Positions 17,858-27,603 of a DNA stretch of 64,000 nt are shown here, one piece after another; the first letter of the stretch is position 1; every line of letters starts with the position of its first letter. The notes beneath the pieces are model-generated. The model searched no databases, was not told the origin of the DNA, and worked only from the letters and a program-made list of their open reading frames with translations. Origin of the DNA: Burkholderia cenocepacia (GTDB lineage: Bacteria > Pseudomonadota > Gammaproteobacteria > Burkholderiales > Burkholderiaceae); contig NZ_CP060041.1 in assembly GCF_014211915.1 (NCBI RefSeq), positions 124,001 to 188,000 of the forward strand, read 5' to 3'. The position numbers and the translations under genes were made by a program.

Positions 17858-19963
17858 ATGAGCAGGAGGAACTGGGCGGCCGCACCGATGGCCATCGTCG
17901 TCGGCACGACCGGCGTGGGCGCCGCCGACGCGCAGGAAACGGCGCTGCCCACCATCGAGGTGTCCGCGCAACGCGCGACGGCGCCGTTTCGCACGCGCGA
18001 ATCGACGAGTGCGACGCGCAGCGAGGCGGACGTGATGGAGATTCCGTTCGCGGTCAGCAGCGTCGACACGAAGCTGATTCAGACCGTGGCCGCCACGCGC
18101 GGCGACGATCTTTACGACTGGGTCGCGGGCGTCTCGCGCCAGAACAACTTCGGCGGCCTGTGGGACAACTACGCGGTGCGCGGCTTCGCCGGCGACGGCA
18201 ACACGTCGGGCACCGACTACCTGGTCAACGGTTTCTCGTGGAATCGCGGGATGAGCGTGCCGCGCGACACCGTCAACCTCGAGCGCATGGAAGTGCTCAA
18301 GGGGCCGGCGTCCGCGCTGTACGGCCGCGGCGATCCGGGCGGGATCATCAGCTATACGACGAAGCAGCCGCAGTTCGCCCGCGCGAACACCATCGGCGTG
18401 TCGGCCGGCAGCTACGGCGCGTTGCGGCAGACACTCGATTCGACGGGCCCCATCACGAAATCGCTCGCATACCGCTTCATCGCGATGAACGAGAACAACG
18501 GCAGCTTTCGCGATACCGTATCGAGCAAACGCTACCTGTTCTCGCCGTCGTTCACGTGGGACATCGGCGCGGACACGACGCTCCACTACGAATTCGAGAG
18601 CGCGCGTCAGCGCGCGCCGCTCGATCGCGGCGTGCTGGCGGTCAACGGGCAACTCGGCGTGATCCCCGCGTCGCGCTTTCTCGGCGAGCCGCGCGACGGC
18701 GACTACGACGTGCGCAACACGGGCCACCAGTTCACGCTCGAGCATCGCATCGATTCAAGCTGGTCGATCAATGCCGGCGTAGCACAACGCAACACCGACC
18801 TGTCGGGGCACTCGTCCGAGGCATTTGCATTGCAGCCGGACGGCCGCACGCTGTGGCGTCGCTACCGGCAGGTCGCGTTTCACTCGAACGACCTGCAAGG
18901 GCGTCTCGAAACCGCGGGCGCGTTCCGCACGGGCGGCATCGGCCACACGCTCGTGATGGGCGTCGATGCGTATCGCTTCAACTACGACCAGTTCGTCACG
19001 CGCTCCACGCCGAGCGCTTCGGCGCCGTATGCGATCGACATCTTCGATCCGGTCTACGGGCAGCCCGCGCCGACGCCGCGCACCGCGACCAACCTGCTCG
19101 AACGCGACGACGGACAAGGCGTCTACGCGCAGGACACGCTCGCGTTCGGGCCGCACTGGAAAATCCTGGCCGGGCTGCGCTGGGATCGCTTCCACCAGTC
19201 GATCGACAATCGCCTGAAGGGCGTGACGACGAGCCAGTTGCAGACCGCGCTGAGCCCGCGTATCGGCGTCGTGTATGAAATGAGCCCCGCGTGGTCGCTG
19301 TATGCGAACACCGCGTATTCGTTCCGGCCGAACAACGGTGCCGACATCAACGGCCGCGCGTTCGATCCCGAAAAGGGCCACGGCTACGAAGCCGGCGCGA
19401 AATGGGCCGGCGCACGCTGGCTCACGACCGTCTCGGCGTTCTACGTCACCAAGCGCAACGTGCTCACCGCCGACCCGGCGAATGCCGGCTTCTCGCGTGC
19501 GGCCGGCGAAGTGCGCAGCCGCGGCATCGAGTTCGAGTGGAGCGGCGACCTCGGTCACGGCCTGCGCGGCATCGCGAACTTCGCGTACGTCGACGCCGAG
19601 GTCACGCGCGATTCGGTGCTGGCCCCCGGTTCACGCCTCGTCGACGTACCGCGGCTGAGCGGCAGCGCGCTGCTGATGTACGAGACGACCCTGCCGTTCG
19701 CGGACAAGGCCGGCGCCGGTGCCGGCGTGATCTACGTCGGGCGCCGCGCCGGCAACACGGCCAACACGCAGGACGGCTTCGAGCTGCCGGCCTACGCGAC
19801 CGTGCAGCTCAACGGTTACGTGCAGGTCAACAAGCACCTGCGTGCGTCGGTCGTGCTGAACAACCTGTTCAACCGCACCACCTACGTCAGCTCGTACAAC
19901 AGCCTGTGGGTCACGCCGGGCGCGCCGCGCAGCCTGTTCGCGTCGCTCGCCTACTCGTTCTAG
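17858..19963 (+). CDS. TonB-dependent siderophore receptor
   Basis: The 701-residue outer-membrane receptor starts at the ATG at 17858, preceded by AAGGGAGAGG. A signal peptide ends near residue 26 (GAADA/Q), and the TonB-box region LPTIEVSAQ follows. The plug domain (about 50-150) contains VRGFAGDGNTSGTDYLVNG and the conserved LERMEVLKGPASALYGRGDPGGIISYTTKQP; the rest is the 22-strand barrel ending in LAYSF, the terminal Phe needed for BAM insertion. It belongs to the FhuA/FpvA/FoxA-type ferric-siderophore receptors. Loops do not reveal the ligand. No biosynthesis gene or reductase is adjacent, so it probably takes up a xenosiderophore, under Fur control. Confidence 0.92.
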   Translation: MSRRNWAAAPMAIVVGTTGVGAADAQETALPTIEVSAQRATAPFRTRESTSATRSEADVMEIPFAVSSVDTKLIQTVAATRGDDLYDWVAGVSRQNNFGGLWDNYAVRGFAGDGNTSGTDYLVNGFSWNRGMSVPRDTVNLERMEVLKGPASALYGRGDPGGIISYTTKQPQFARANTIGVSAGSYGALRQTLDSTGPITKSLAYRFIAMNENNGSFRDTVSSKRYLFSPSFTWDIGADTTLHYEFESARQRAPLDRGVLAVNGQLGVIPASRFLGEPRDGDYDVRNTGHQFTLEHRIDSSWSINAGVAQRNTDLSGHSSEAFALQPDGRTLWRRYRQVAFHSNDLQGRLETAGAFRTGGIGHTLVMGVDAYRFNYDQFVTRSTPSASAPYAIDIFDPVYGQPAPTPRTATNLLERDDGQGVYAQDTLAFGPHWKILAGLRWDRFHQSIDNRLKGVTTSQLQTALSPRIGVVYEMSPAWSLYANTAYSFRPNNGADINGRAFDPEKGHGYEAGAKWAGARWLTTVSAFYVTKRNVLTADPANAGFSRAAGEVRSRGIEFEWSGDLGHGLRGIANFAYVDAEVTRDSVLAPGSRLVDVPRLSGSALLMYETTLPFADKAGAGAGVIYVGRRAGNTANTQDGFELPAYATVQLNGYVQVNKHLRASVVLNNLFNRTTYVSSYNSLWVTPGAPRSLFASLAYSF

Positions 19964-19971
19964 GGCAGCCG

Positions 19972-20004
19972 CGGCGGCTGACCGGCATCGCCCGTCAGCC
20001 GCCG
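19972..20004. terminator. Hairpin between convergent genes
   Basis: CGGCGGCTGAC (19972-19982) pairs perfectly with GTCAGCCGCCG (19994-20004) across 11 bases. It follows the receptor stop by 9 bases and contains the stop codon of the convergent transporter gene at 19995, so it may serve both strands. There is no T run. Confidence 0.5.
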
Positions 20005-21248
20005 GCCACGAACCGCGCGCCCAGCGCGAGCAACAGCGCCGGCGGCATCACGCACGCGCCGACCGCGAGGAACGCGCGGAAACCGACCTGCAGCCCTTCG
20101 CGCCGGATCGCCGCGAGCCACAGAATCGTCGCGAGCGAACCGGTGACGGACAGGTTCGGGCCGAGATCGACGCCGATCAGAATCGCGTCGACCACCGTTT
20201 GCGGGCTGTGCGCGGCCTGGATCGTCGAGCTCGCGATCAGCCCGGCGGGCAGGTTGTTGACCGCGTTCGACACCAGCGCGACCGCGACGCCGGCGACGGC
20301 CGCGGCGACGTGCTCGCCGCTTTGCATCAGCGTATGCAGCAGCCCGGCCAGCACGCGCACCGCGCCGGTCCGGTCGAGCGTCTCGACGACGACGAACAAC
20401 CCCGCGACGAGCGGCAGCACGCTCCATGAAATCGCGCGAACGATCGGCACGCACGCCGCGCGATCCCGCATCACCACGCACGCGACCGTGACAACCCCCG
20501 CGAGCGCGGTCGGCAACCCGAGCGGGCGATCGAACACCGACACCGCCATCAGCGCGACGGCCGTTGCGGCGATGCCCACGAGCGCAATGCGTCCGCCGCT
20601 CGTCAACGGCTGCACCGGCAGCCCGGACTCGCAACGGCCGGCAAGCGCGCGTCGCTGCACGATCCTCAGCATCATGAACGTACAAGCGATCGACGCGACG
20701 GACGGGGCCGCGAAATGCGCGAGCCAGACGCCGAGCGCCGGCATGTGCGCGCCGTACAGCACCAGGTTCGCCGGATTCGAAATCGGCAGCACGAAACTCG
20801 CGGCATTGGCGACGAGCGCGCAGCTGTACAGCAGCGGCATCGGATCGGCCTTCGCGCGGCGCGCGGCGGCAAGGACCGCGGGCGTCAGCACGACGGCGGT
20901 CGCGTCGTTCGACAGGAACACCGTGGTGACGACACCGACCGCGTAGATCAGCGCGAACAGCCGCCGCCGCGAGCCCTGCGCGAGATTGACGACGTGCGTC
21001 GCGACCCAGTCGAACAGCCCCTCGCGACGGGCCGCCTCGGACAGCAGCATCATGCCCGTCAGAAAGAGGTACACGTCGCCGCCTTTCGCGACGGCGTCCA
21101 GCGCCTGCGCGACGGGCAACAGGTTCAACACGACCAGCAGCAGCGCGCCGCTCACGGCCCAGATGGCCTCGGGCCAGCCGAACGGACGCGTGATGACGCC
21201 CGCGGTGGCGAGCGCGGAAATCAGCCAGGCAAGCGAAACAGGATTCAT
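19995..21248 (-). CDS. ArsB/NhaD-type ion transporter (arsenite or anion permease superfamily)
   Basis: A roughly 417-residue polytopic membrane protein of the ion transporter superfamily, with about eleven hydrophobic segments. Family-typical pieces are TGMMLLSEAARREGLFDWVATHVV, VTTVFLSNDATAVVLTPAVLAAARR, NAASFVLPISNPANLVLY and the repeat-half counterpart SNAVNNLPAGLIAS followed by GVDLGPNLSVTGSLATIL; the SND-T and SNAVNNLP pairs mark the two helical hairpins. I use the ATG at 21248; a GTG two codons earlier is possible, and neither has a clear Shine-Dalgarno. ArsB members export arsenite, but no arsR or arsC is nearby, and this gene is the last of the sigma-54 operon, so the ion is unknown. 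Confidence 0.82.
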   Translation of the reverse strand: MNPVSLAWLISALATAGVITRPFGWPEAIWAVSGALLLVVLNLLPVAQALDAVAKGGDVYLFLTGMMLLSEAARREGLFDWVATHVVNLAQGSRRRLFALIYAVGVVTTVFLSNDATAVVLTPAVLAAARRAKADPMPLLYSCALVANAASFVLPISNPANLVLYGAHMPALGVWLAHFAAPSVASIACTFMMLRIVQRRALAGRCESGLPVQPLTSGGRIALVGIAATAVALMAVSVFDRPLGLPTALAGVVTVACVVMRDRAACVPIVRAISWSVLPLVAGLFVVVETLDRTGAVRVLAGLLHTLMQSGEHVAAAVAGVAVALVSNAVNNLPAGLIASSTIQAAHSPQTVVDAILIGVDLGPNLSVTGSLATILWLAAIRREGLQVGFRAFLAVGACVMPPALLLALGARFVAGG

Positions 21249-21285
21249 GGGCACGTCAACGGAGGCATGAGAATCGAAAGGGCTT

Positions 21286-22551
21286 TCAAGACGACGCCGC
21301 CGACAGGTCGGCCGGCTTGCCGCATACGCTGCTCAGCGAGCGCGCATGACCGAGCCACAGCGCGAGCGAGCCCGTCGACACGGCGCCCAGTACGACGAAC
21401 GCGGCCGGATAACCGAAGTGCTGCGCGAGCACGCCGCCCAGCACGGGGCTGAGCGCCGCGCCGATACCCTGCGCCGTCGCGACGGCGCCCTGCCCGGCAT
21501 TCACGCGGCCGGAGCCATGCAGCAAACGAACCACGAGCGCGGGCACGACCACGCTTTGCAGGCCGGCGCCGATGCCGTCGAGCACCTGCACCGGCCACAC
21601 GCCCGCTTCGCTCATCCACGCCGCGGCGACCACCCCGCGCACCGGCAGCACGAGGTACGAGAACAGCAGCACCCGCCAGTACCCGTGCGAGCGAATCAGC
21701 CGGGGCGCGAGCCACGCCGCCGCGACCATCACGAACTGCGCGATGACGATGGTCTGTGCGGTGAACGCGCTCGGATTGCTGCGATGCGTGACGACGACGC
21801 CCATCCCGTAGAGCGGCAGCATCGCGGCGTTGCCGAGATGAAACAGCGCGAGCGATGCACCGAGCAGCACCAGCGGCCGGTTTTCGGCGAGCGTGCGCAG
21901 ACCGCTGACGCGCGACGTCGGCGCCGCGCCTACCGCATCGGGCTGCGCGGCATCCGTGCCCGGCGCGCCGCCGGCAGGATCGAGACCCCGTGCGCTCGCA
22001 TGATCAATCGCATGCCCGGGAATCGCCAGCGTGCTCACGATGGCGAGGACCGTAAACACGCCGACGAGCGCGAACACCGCATCGAATCCGACATGCCAGC
22101 CGAGCCACCCCGCGAGCGCCGCCCCGATGACGTTGCCGGCGTGGTTCGCCATCTGGTTGCGCCCGAACTGCCGGTCGAACCCCTGCCGCCGCGCGATGCC
22201 GAGCGTCACGCCCGCGACGGCCGGCGCGAGCGCCGCGCCGCTGACCGCGGCCAGGATTTGCGATGCCGCCACCGCCGGATAACCGTGGACGAACATCAGC
22301 GCGAGCGAGGCCAGTGCCGTCGCGGCGGCCGCGACGACGATCAGCGCCCGCTTCGCGCGCACCGCGTCGACGAGCGCGCCGGCCAGCGGCGTCGCGGCCA
22401 TCGCGGCAAGCCCGGCCAGCGTCATGACCGAACCGATCGCATCGGCGCCCCAGCCGCGCGACAGCAGGATGACGCCGATGAACGGGCCGATGCCGGCCTG
22501 CACGTCGGCCAGGAAGAAGTTGAGCGCTTCGAGCGCGCGTGCCGGCCTCAT
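21286..22551 (-). CDS. MFS transporter, drug/metabolite exporter type
   Basis: A 421-residue major facilitator with twelve predicted hydrophobic segments. An MFS loop (GALVDAVRAKRALIV) lies between helices 2 and 3, and a longer hydrophilic centre (about 188-225, rich in Ala/Asp/Pro) separates the halves. The second half contains DGIGAGLQSVVVPALVVRLLHGSGRVNAGQG, reminiscent of exporters rather than sugar importers. A GAGG box precedes the ATG at 22551, 21 bases after the preceding gene, and the ArsB-like gene follows after 37 bases; both fit one operon from the sigma-54 promoter at 23982. The substrate is unknown. Confidence 0.82.
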   Translation of the reverse strand: MRPARALEALNFFLADVQAGIGPFIGVILLSRGWGADAIGSVMTLAGLAAMAATPLAGALVDAVRAKRALIVVAAAATALASLALMFVHGYPAVAASQILAAVSGAALAPAVAGVTLGIARRQGFDRQFGRNQMANHAGNVIGAALAGWLGWHVGFDAVFALVGVFTVLAIVSTLAIPGHAIDHASARGLDPAGGAPGTDAAQPDAVGAAPTSRVSGLRTLAENRPLVLLGASLALFHLGNAAMLPLYGMGVVVTHRSNPSAFTAQTIVIAQFVMVAAAWLAPRLIRSHGYWRVLLFSYLVLPVRGVVAAAWMSEAGVWPVQVLDGIGAGLQSVVVPALVVRLLHGSGRVNAGQGAVATAQGIGAALSPVLGGVLAQHFGYPAAFVVLGAVSTGSLALWLGHARSLSSVCGKPADLSAASS

Positions 22552-22572
22552 GGTCGCCTCACCGTCGCGTGA

Positions 22573-23121
22573 TCATTCGGCATCCGCATCGACGAGCTCG
22601 GCGATCTCGCTCACGTCGAGCGTCGTGCCGTGCGGCGTGACGACGCCCTGCCCCCACGCGTGCACATGAACACCGGGACGCAGATAATCGTGCAGCGCTT
22701 CAGCCGCATGCGGCGGCACCCGCAGCGCGACGCCGCTCGTCAGCAACGCGCCGTTCAGCTCGCCTTTCGGCCCATGCAACCCGAACGCGACTTCGCCGCT
22801 CGATTCCATCGGCTGCCGAGCGGCGTGCGCCGGCTTCGGCGGTGCAGCGTGCGCGGGCCCGTCGTCGACGATGTCGACGCCGTCGCGCCCGGTCAGTTGC
22901 ACGGCCGCGATCATCGCCGCGCGACGCGGCTTGACGCCCCGCACGCGGATGCGGTCGCCGAGCGCGACACGGCGCGCGAGTTCGCGGCCCAAGTGCGGCG
23001 GTACGTGAACCTGCAGGTCGCCGTTCAGGATCAGGCCGTCGATTTCTCCGTGCGGATTGAGCAGGAACTGCGTGACGCGGCCGCGCGTTTCGGGCAGGCA
23101 GGCGGGATCGATCCAATGCAT
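22573..23121 (-). CDS. Unknown protein with two copies of a small repeated domain (cytoplasmic form)
   Basis: The 182-residue product starts at the ATG at 23121, behind a strong AAAGGAG. It has no signal peptide. Two copies of one domain are visible: residues about 12-75 (GRVTQFLLNPHGEIDGLILNG, then VPPHLGRELARRVALGDRIRVRG) and about 105-175 (GEVAFGLHGPKGELNGALLTS, then VPPHAAEALHDYLRPGVHVHAWG). The pattern is G-x-V, a turn with NP-hG-x-hG, a hydrophobic strand, VPPH, a short helix and G-D-x-V-x-V-x-G, suggesting a small beta-barrel (OB-like) fold. The same domain occurs twice in the gene just upstream. I do not recognise a named family; function unknown. Confidence 0.75.
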   Translation of the reverse strand: MHWIDPACLPETRGRVTQFLLNPHGEIDGLILNGDLQVHVPPHLGRELARRVALGDRIRVRGVKPRRAAMIAAVQLTGRDGVDIVDDGPAHAAPPKPAHAARQPMESSGEVAFGLHGPKGELNGALLTSGVALRVPPHAAEALHDYLRPGVHVHAWGQGVVTPHGTTLDVSEIAELVDADAE

Positions 23122-23163
23122 GGCAGGACTCCTTTCGATGGATTGAGGAACGACGTCGCGCGA

Positions 23164-23943
23164 TCAGTGCGCGACGTCGTCATAGAGATTCACGACATGG
23201 CCCGGCGCGCCGAACGCTGTCGCCTGCAGCGCTTCGCCGTAGGCGTTGCGCGTGCCGTAGCCGACCGCGGCCACGCGCTCGCCAGGGACGAGCAGCGCAC
23301 CGAATTGCTGGGCGGCCGGCACGGTCAGCTTGACGATCGCTCCGCTGTCGAGCATCACGCCGTCCGGCTCGCCGCGCGGCGCGTGCGTCACACGGCGCAC
23401 GACGCCGGACACGCTCAGGCGGGCAAGGTTGACCCCGCGCAGCGTGGGCGGCACGGGCGCGACGGGCGCGGGCGGCTGATCGGACAGCGACGCGCCGGTG
23501 CCGTCGTTGCGGACCACGCGTGCGCGGATTTCATCGTCGACGCGTCGTTCGCCGGCTACCGTCACGCGGTCGCCCGTTTTCACGAGCGCGGTCAGTTGCG
23601 CACCGAGATGCGGCGGCAGACGGACGAGCGTGCCGTCGCTCAGCACGAAGCCGTCGACCGCCCCTTCCGGATTGATCGTCAGGCGCGACAGCGTGCCGGA
23701 CGCCAGCGCGTCGGAGGCGGTGTCGTTTCCGGGCACGGCAGGCACAAGCGCACGAGGCCGAGGAGGAGGCGGCGGAGGCGGCATGGCGCCGGCCGGGTCT
23801 TCCGCGCGCGGTGGGGGCGGCACCTGCGCCACGGTGACCGTTGCGACGGCAACGAGTGCGGCAGCGCAGAGCATGCGATACGAGCGGCGAACGGCAGCGC
23901 GGCGCCGCGGCCGCGATCGGACGACAGGCAGGCACGAGTTCAT
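23164..23943 (-). CDS. Unknown exported protein with two copies of the same repeated domain
   Basis: The start at 23943 has GGAG seven bases upstream, giving 259 residues. An N-terminal basic stretch and hydrophobic core (SYRMLCAAALVAVATVTVAQ) look like a signal peptide, followed by a proline-rich linker (PPPPPPPRPRA). Two domain copies follow: about 95-165 (GTLSRLTINPEGAVDGFVLSDG, RLPPHLGAQLTALVKTGDRVTVAG) and about 185-255 (GVVRRVTHAPRGEPDGVMLDSG, VPAAQQFGALLVPGERVAAVG). These match the two in the 182-residue neighbour. It is the first gene after the sigma-54 promoter (start codon about 27 bases after the expected transcription start), so it should be the most strongly induced member. No known family recognised; a periplasmic location is likely. 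Confidence 0.75.
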   Translation of the reverse strand: MNSCLPVVRSRPRRRAAVRRSYRMLCAAALVAVATVTVAQVPPPPRAEDPAGAMPPPPPPPRPRALVPAVPGNDTASDALASGTLSRLTINPEGAVDGFVLSDGTLVRLPPHLGAQLTALVKTGDRVTVAGERRVDDEIRARVVRNDGTGASLSDQPPAPVAPVPPTLRGVNLARLSVSGVVRRVTHAPRGEPDGVMLDSGAIVKLTVPAAQQFGALLVPGERVAAVGYGTRNAYGEALQATAFGAPGHVVNLYDDVAH

Positions 23944-23981
23944 GGCGGGCTCCGGCAACGGGTTGCGATGCATCGGTATCC

Positions 23982-23996
23982 GCAATACCCGTGCCA
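23982..23996 (-). promoter_or_regulatory. Sigma-54 promoter, perfect consensus
   Basis: On the minus strand the sequence reads TGGCACG-GGTA-TTGC, an exact match to the -24/-12 consensus TGGCACG-N4-TTGC. Transcription should begin near 23970, with a leader of about 27 bases before the ATG at 23943. The gene directly upstream encodes an NtrC-type activator with an intact GAFTGA loop. Confidence 0.9.
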
Positions 23997-24047
23997 ACCT
24001 GCGGCGCACCGCGTGGCCGTGCGCCGAACGACGACGCGCGCCAAACC

Positions 24048-24096
24048 TGTCGGATTTCCCGACACGTCGATTCGCCGGATGTCGTCGATCCCGACA
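24048..24096 (-). promoter_or_regulatory. Two upstream activator-type dyads for the NtrC-family regulator
   Basis: TGTCGG-ATTTC-CCGACA (24048-24064) is a perfect 6-5-6 inverted repeat. A second copy, TGTCGT-CGATC-CCGACA (24080-24096), has one mismatch. Their centres are 32 bases apart, about three helical turns, and lie roughly 86 and 118 bases upstream of the predicted sigma-54 start. That is the usual geometry of enhancer sites for NtrC-type activators. The second copy overlaps the 5' side of the regulator's stop region. Confidence 0.75.
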
Positions 24097-24111
24097 GTCG
24101 ACGCGGTGTGG

Positions 24112-25466
<1,355 letters not shown>

Positions 25467-25485
<19 letters not shown>

Positions 25486-26957
25486 GGAATTTCAATCACG
25501 AATGCGGCGCCCCCGTCGAGGCGCGCGTGTCCGCCGTGCGCCGCCGCCACTTCACGGACCACGGCAAGACCGAGGCCCGTGCCGTCCGCGCGCCCCGTCA
25601 CGAACGGCTCGAAGATCCGCTCGCGCTGCGCGGCCGGCACCCCGGGGCCGCTGTCCGACACGGTGATGCACAGCCAGTCGCGCCCGGCGAGCGCGCGCCG
25701 CTCGGCGGTGAGCGTGACCGCGCCGCCGTCGCCCGCATGGTGCAGCGCGTTGAGCAGCAGGTTGTCGAGCGCCCGGCGCATCTGGTCGGGATCGAAGGCC
25801 GGACGATCCGACGGCCACGCGAGCCGTTCGCCCTGCCCCGCGAGCGACACCGTCAGATCGATCGCTTGCCGCTGCGCCAGCTCGCGGTGCGCGTCGACGA
25901 CCTGCGCGAGCCACGCGTCGACGTCGACGGGTGCCGCATGGGGGCGCACCGGCTGCGTCAGCGCGAGCAGGCTCGACAATTGCGCATCGATGCGCTCGAT
26001 CTGCGCGAGGATCACGCGCAATGCGTCCTGCTGCCGCCGGCCGTCGCCGGCCAGCGCGTTTTCCGCCTTCAGCCGCATCGCGCCCATCGGATTGCGAATC
26101 TCGTGCGCGACCTGCGCGGCAAGCTTCCCCAGCATGCCGAAGCGCTCGGCCTGCGCGAGCCGCGTACGGAGTTCGTCGGCCTGCTGTTGCAGCCGGTCGG
26201 CGCGGCGCGCCCGCTCGTTGAACGCGTCGATGACGCGGTCGAGATCCGGTTCGCCAACGTACGGCAAATGATGTTCGCGACCGTCGGGCCCCAGCCCGCT
26301 CTCGATCCGGGCGAGATTGCGCTTCCAGCGGCGCAGCGCCACGGCCAGCGCCGCCGCGATCGCCAGAATCACCGCGAGCACGGCGGCGAGGCCCGTGGCC
26401 AGCAATTCCCCGTGCCGGCCCAGCGGCGGGCGCGCACGCGTCAGCATCCACACGTACAGCCCCGCGCCGCCGCGTACCGGACAGGCCGCCGCGATCACGG
26501 CATCCTGCGCGCCTTCGACGACGTTCGCCGTCGCGGCATGCGTCGCGGCCGCGGCATGCAGCGTGCGGAGGATCAGCGGCGTTTCCGCTTCCGGAACGTC
26601 GCGTTTGACGCCGCTGCCCTGATAAGTGGGAAAGGAATACGCGAGAAAACCGCTCGCGTCGGGCGCGGCGCCGGGCATCCAGAACCCGCCTTCCATGTCC
26701 GGCGCACGCGAGAGCACGATGTCGAGGATCGCGTGCATCAGATCCGGGGCGGGCCCGGCGCCCGCCGACGCGGAAGACGCGCTGTAACGCGACGCGACCG
26801 CTTCGCAGGCCGACGCGCCGGCGGCCTTCGCGCTGGCCACCTGCTGACTCTCGGCGGAACTCGCGGTGACCCAGACGACCGCGACCAGCGTCGCGCACAG
26901 CGCCGCGACGAGTGCCCAGAGCATGACGAGTTGGGTGGAGAACGACGGACGCTTCAT
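25467..26957 (-). CDS. Membrane sensor histidine kinase
   Basis: A 496-residue class I kinase. A transmembrane helix at about 11-32 is followed by an extracytoplasmic sensor (about 33-185) rich in Ala with no recognisable named domain. A second helix lies near 190-212, then a HAMP-like linker and coiled coil. The phospho-acceptor His285 is in AAQVAHEIRNPMGAMRL, and the ATP-binding domain shows NLLLNALHHAGDGG, DSGPGVPAAQRERIFEPF and GTGLGLAVVREVAAAHGG. Its gene overlaps the NtrC-type regulator gene by 19 bases. The signal is unknown; the periplasmic sensor and the transport genes in the target operon suggest an external chemical or envelope cue. Confidence 0.93.
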
Positions 26958-27103
26958 CGGATCGGGCTGACGGTCGAGGACGACAGAATAGCGTATTGCA
27001 CGTCATGCGAAGCCGCGACGACCGCCATGCGTCACACCGACGGCCGGCGGATCGGAACGGTAACGGCTCGCCGTGGAAAGCCTGGCGAAAGCCCCGGGGC
27101 TAG

Positions 27104-27547
27104 ACTGCCTTCGGTCCCGATTCCGGCTTGCTGCGGGTACGCGAAGGCATTCGCGACATCGGCCCGGACGGTTCGCTCGCGCGCGAGGTGAAGCGCGGCA
27201 ATCGCGCGCTCCACTATCACACCTTCGCGCTGCTGCCGCTCGTGTTCGCGGCCGAACTCGTCCAGCGGCGCAACATCGATCTCTACCGCGAGAACGACGG
27301 CGCGATCGGCCGCCTCGCGAACCTCGTGATCGACGCGGTGGAAGATCCCGCGAGTTTCAGGAAGATCACGCCGATCAGGCAGGACCTGTTTCCGTGGACG
27401 TTCCGCGACGAACCGAGCTGAGTCGAGCCGTACTACGCACGCTTTCACGATCGCCGCCTGCCGGCGATCATCGCGCCGCGCCGCCCGTTCGGCGAATGGC
27501 GGCTCGGCGGCGACGTGACGGCGGCGTGGGGCGCGCCGCTGCCATGA
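27104..27547 (+). pseudogene. Alginate lyase (PL5-type) remnant, N-truncated with internal stop
   Basis: From 27104, just after a TAG, the frame reads GPDSGLLRVREGIRDIGPDGSLAREVKRGNRALHYHTFALLPLVFAAE, then NIDLYRENDGAIGRLANLVIDAVEDPASF. This matches the C-terminal half of AlgL-type alginate lyases (GPDG-L--E--RG-RALHYH, then the LY-E-DGA--RL segment). A TGA at 27419-27421 interrupts the frame, which then continues to 27547 with PYYARFHDRRLPAII and RPFGEWRLGGDVTAAWG, still family-like. The catalytic N-terminal half is absent, so the gene is dead. It lies between the histidine kinase gene and the xylose operon with no related genes. Confidence 0.8.
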
Positions 27548-27580
27548 TGCACGCCGCTGCCATGACGCGCACCGCTATCG

Positions 27581-27603
27581 GACGCGCGACCGGGCCGCGC
27601 GTC
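27581..27603 (-). terminator. Inverted repeat at the end of the xylose operon
   Basis: GACGCGCG (27581-27588) and CGCGCGTC (27596-27603) form a perfect 8-base stem with a 7-base loop overlapping the xylH stop. There is no T run; it is a weak candidate. Confidence 0.3.

Noticed and set aside
19995..21248. Arsenic resistance operon
   Set aside because: The transporter is ArsB-like, but no arsR, arsC, arsH or ArsR operator is nearby, and the gene belongs to the sigma-54 operon.
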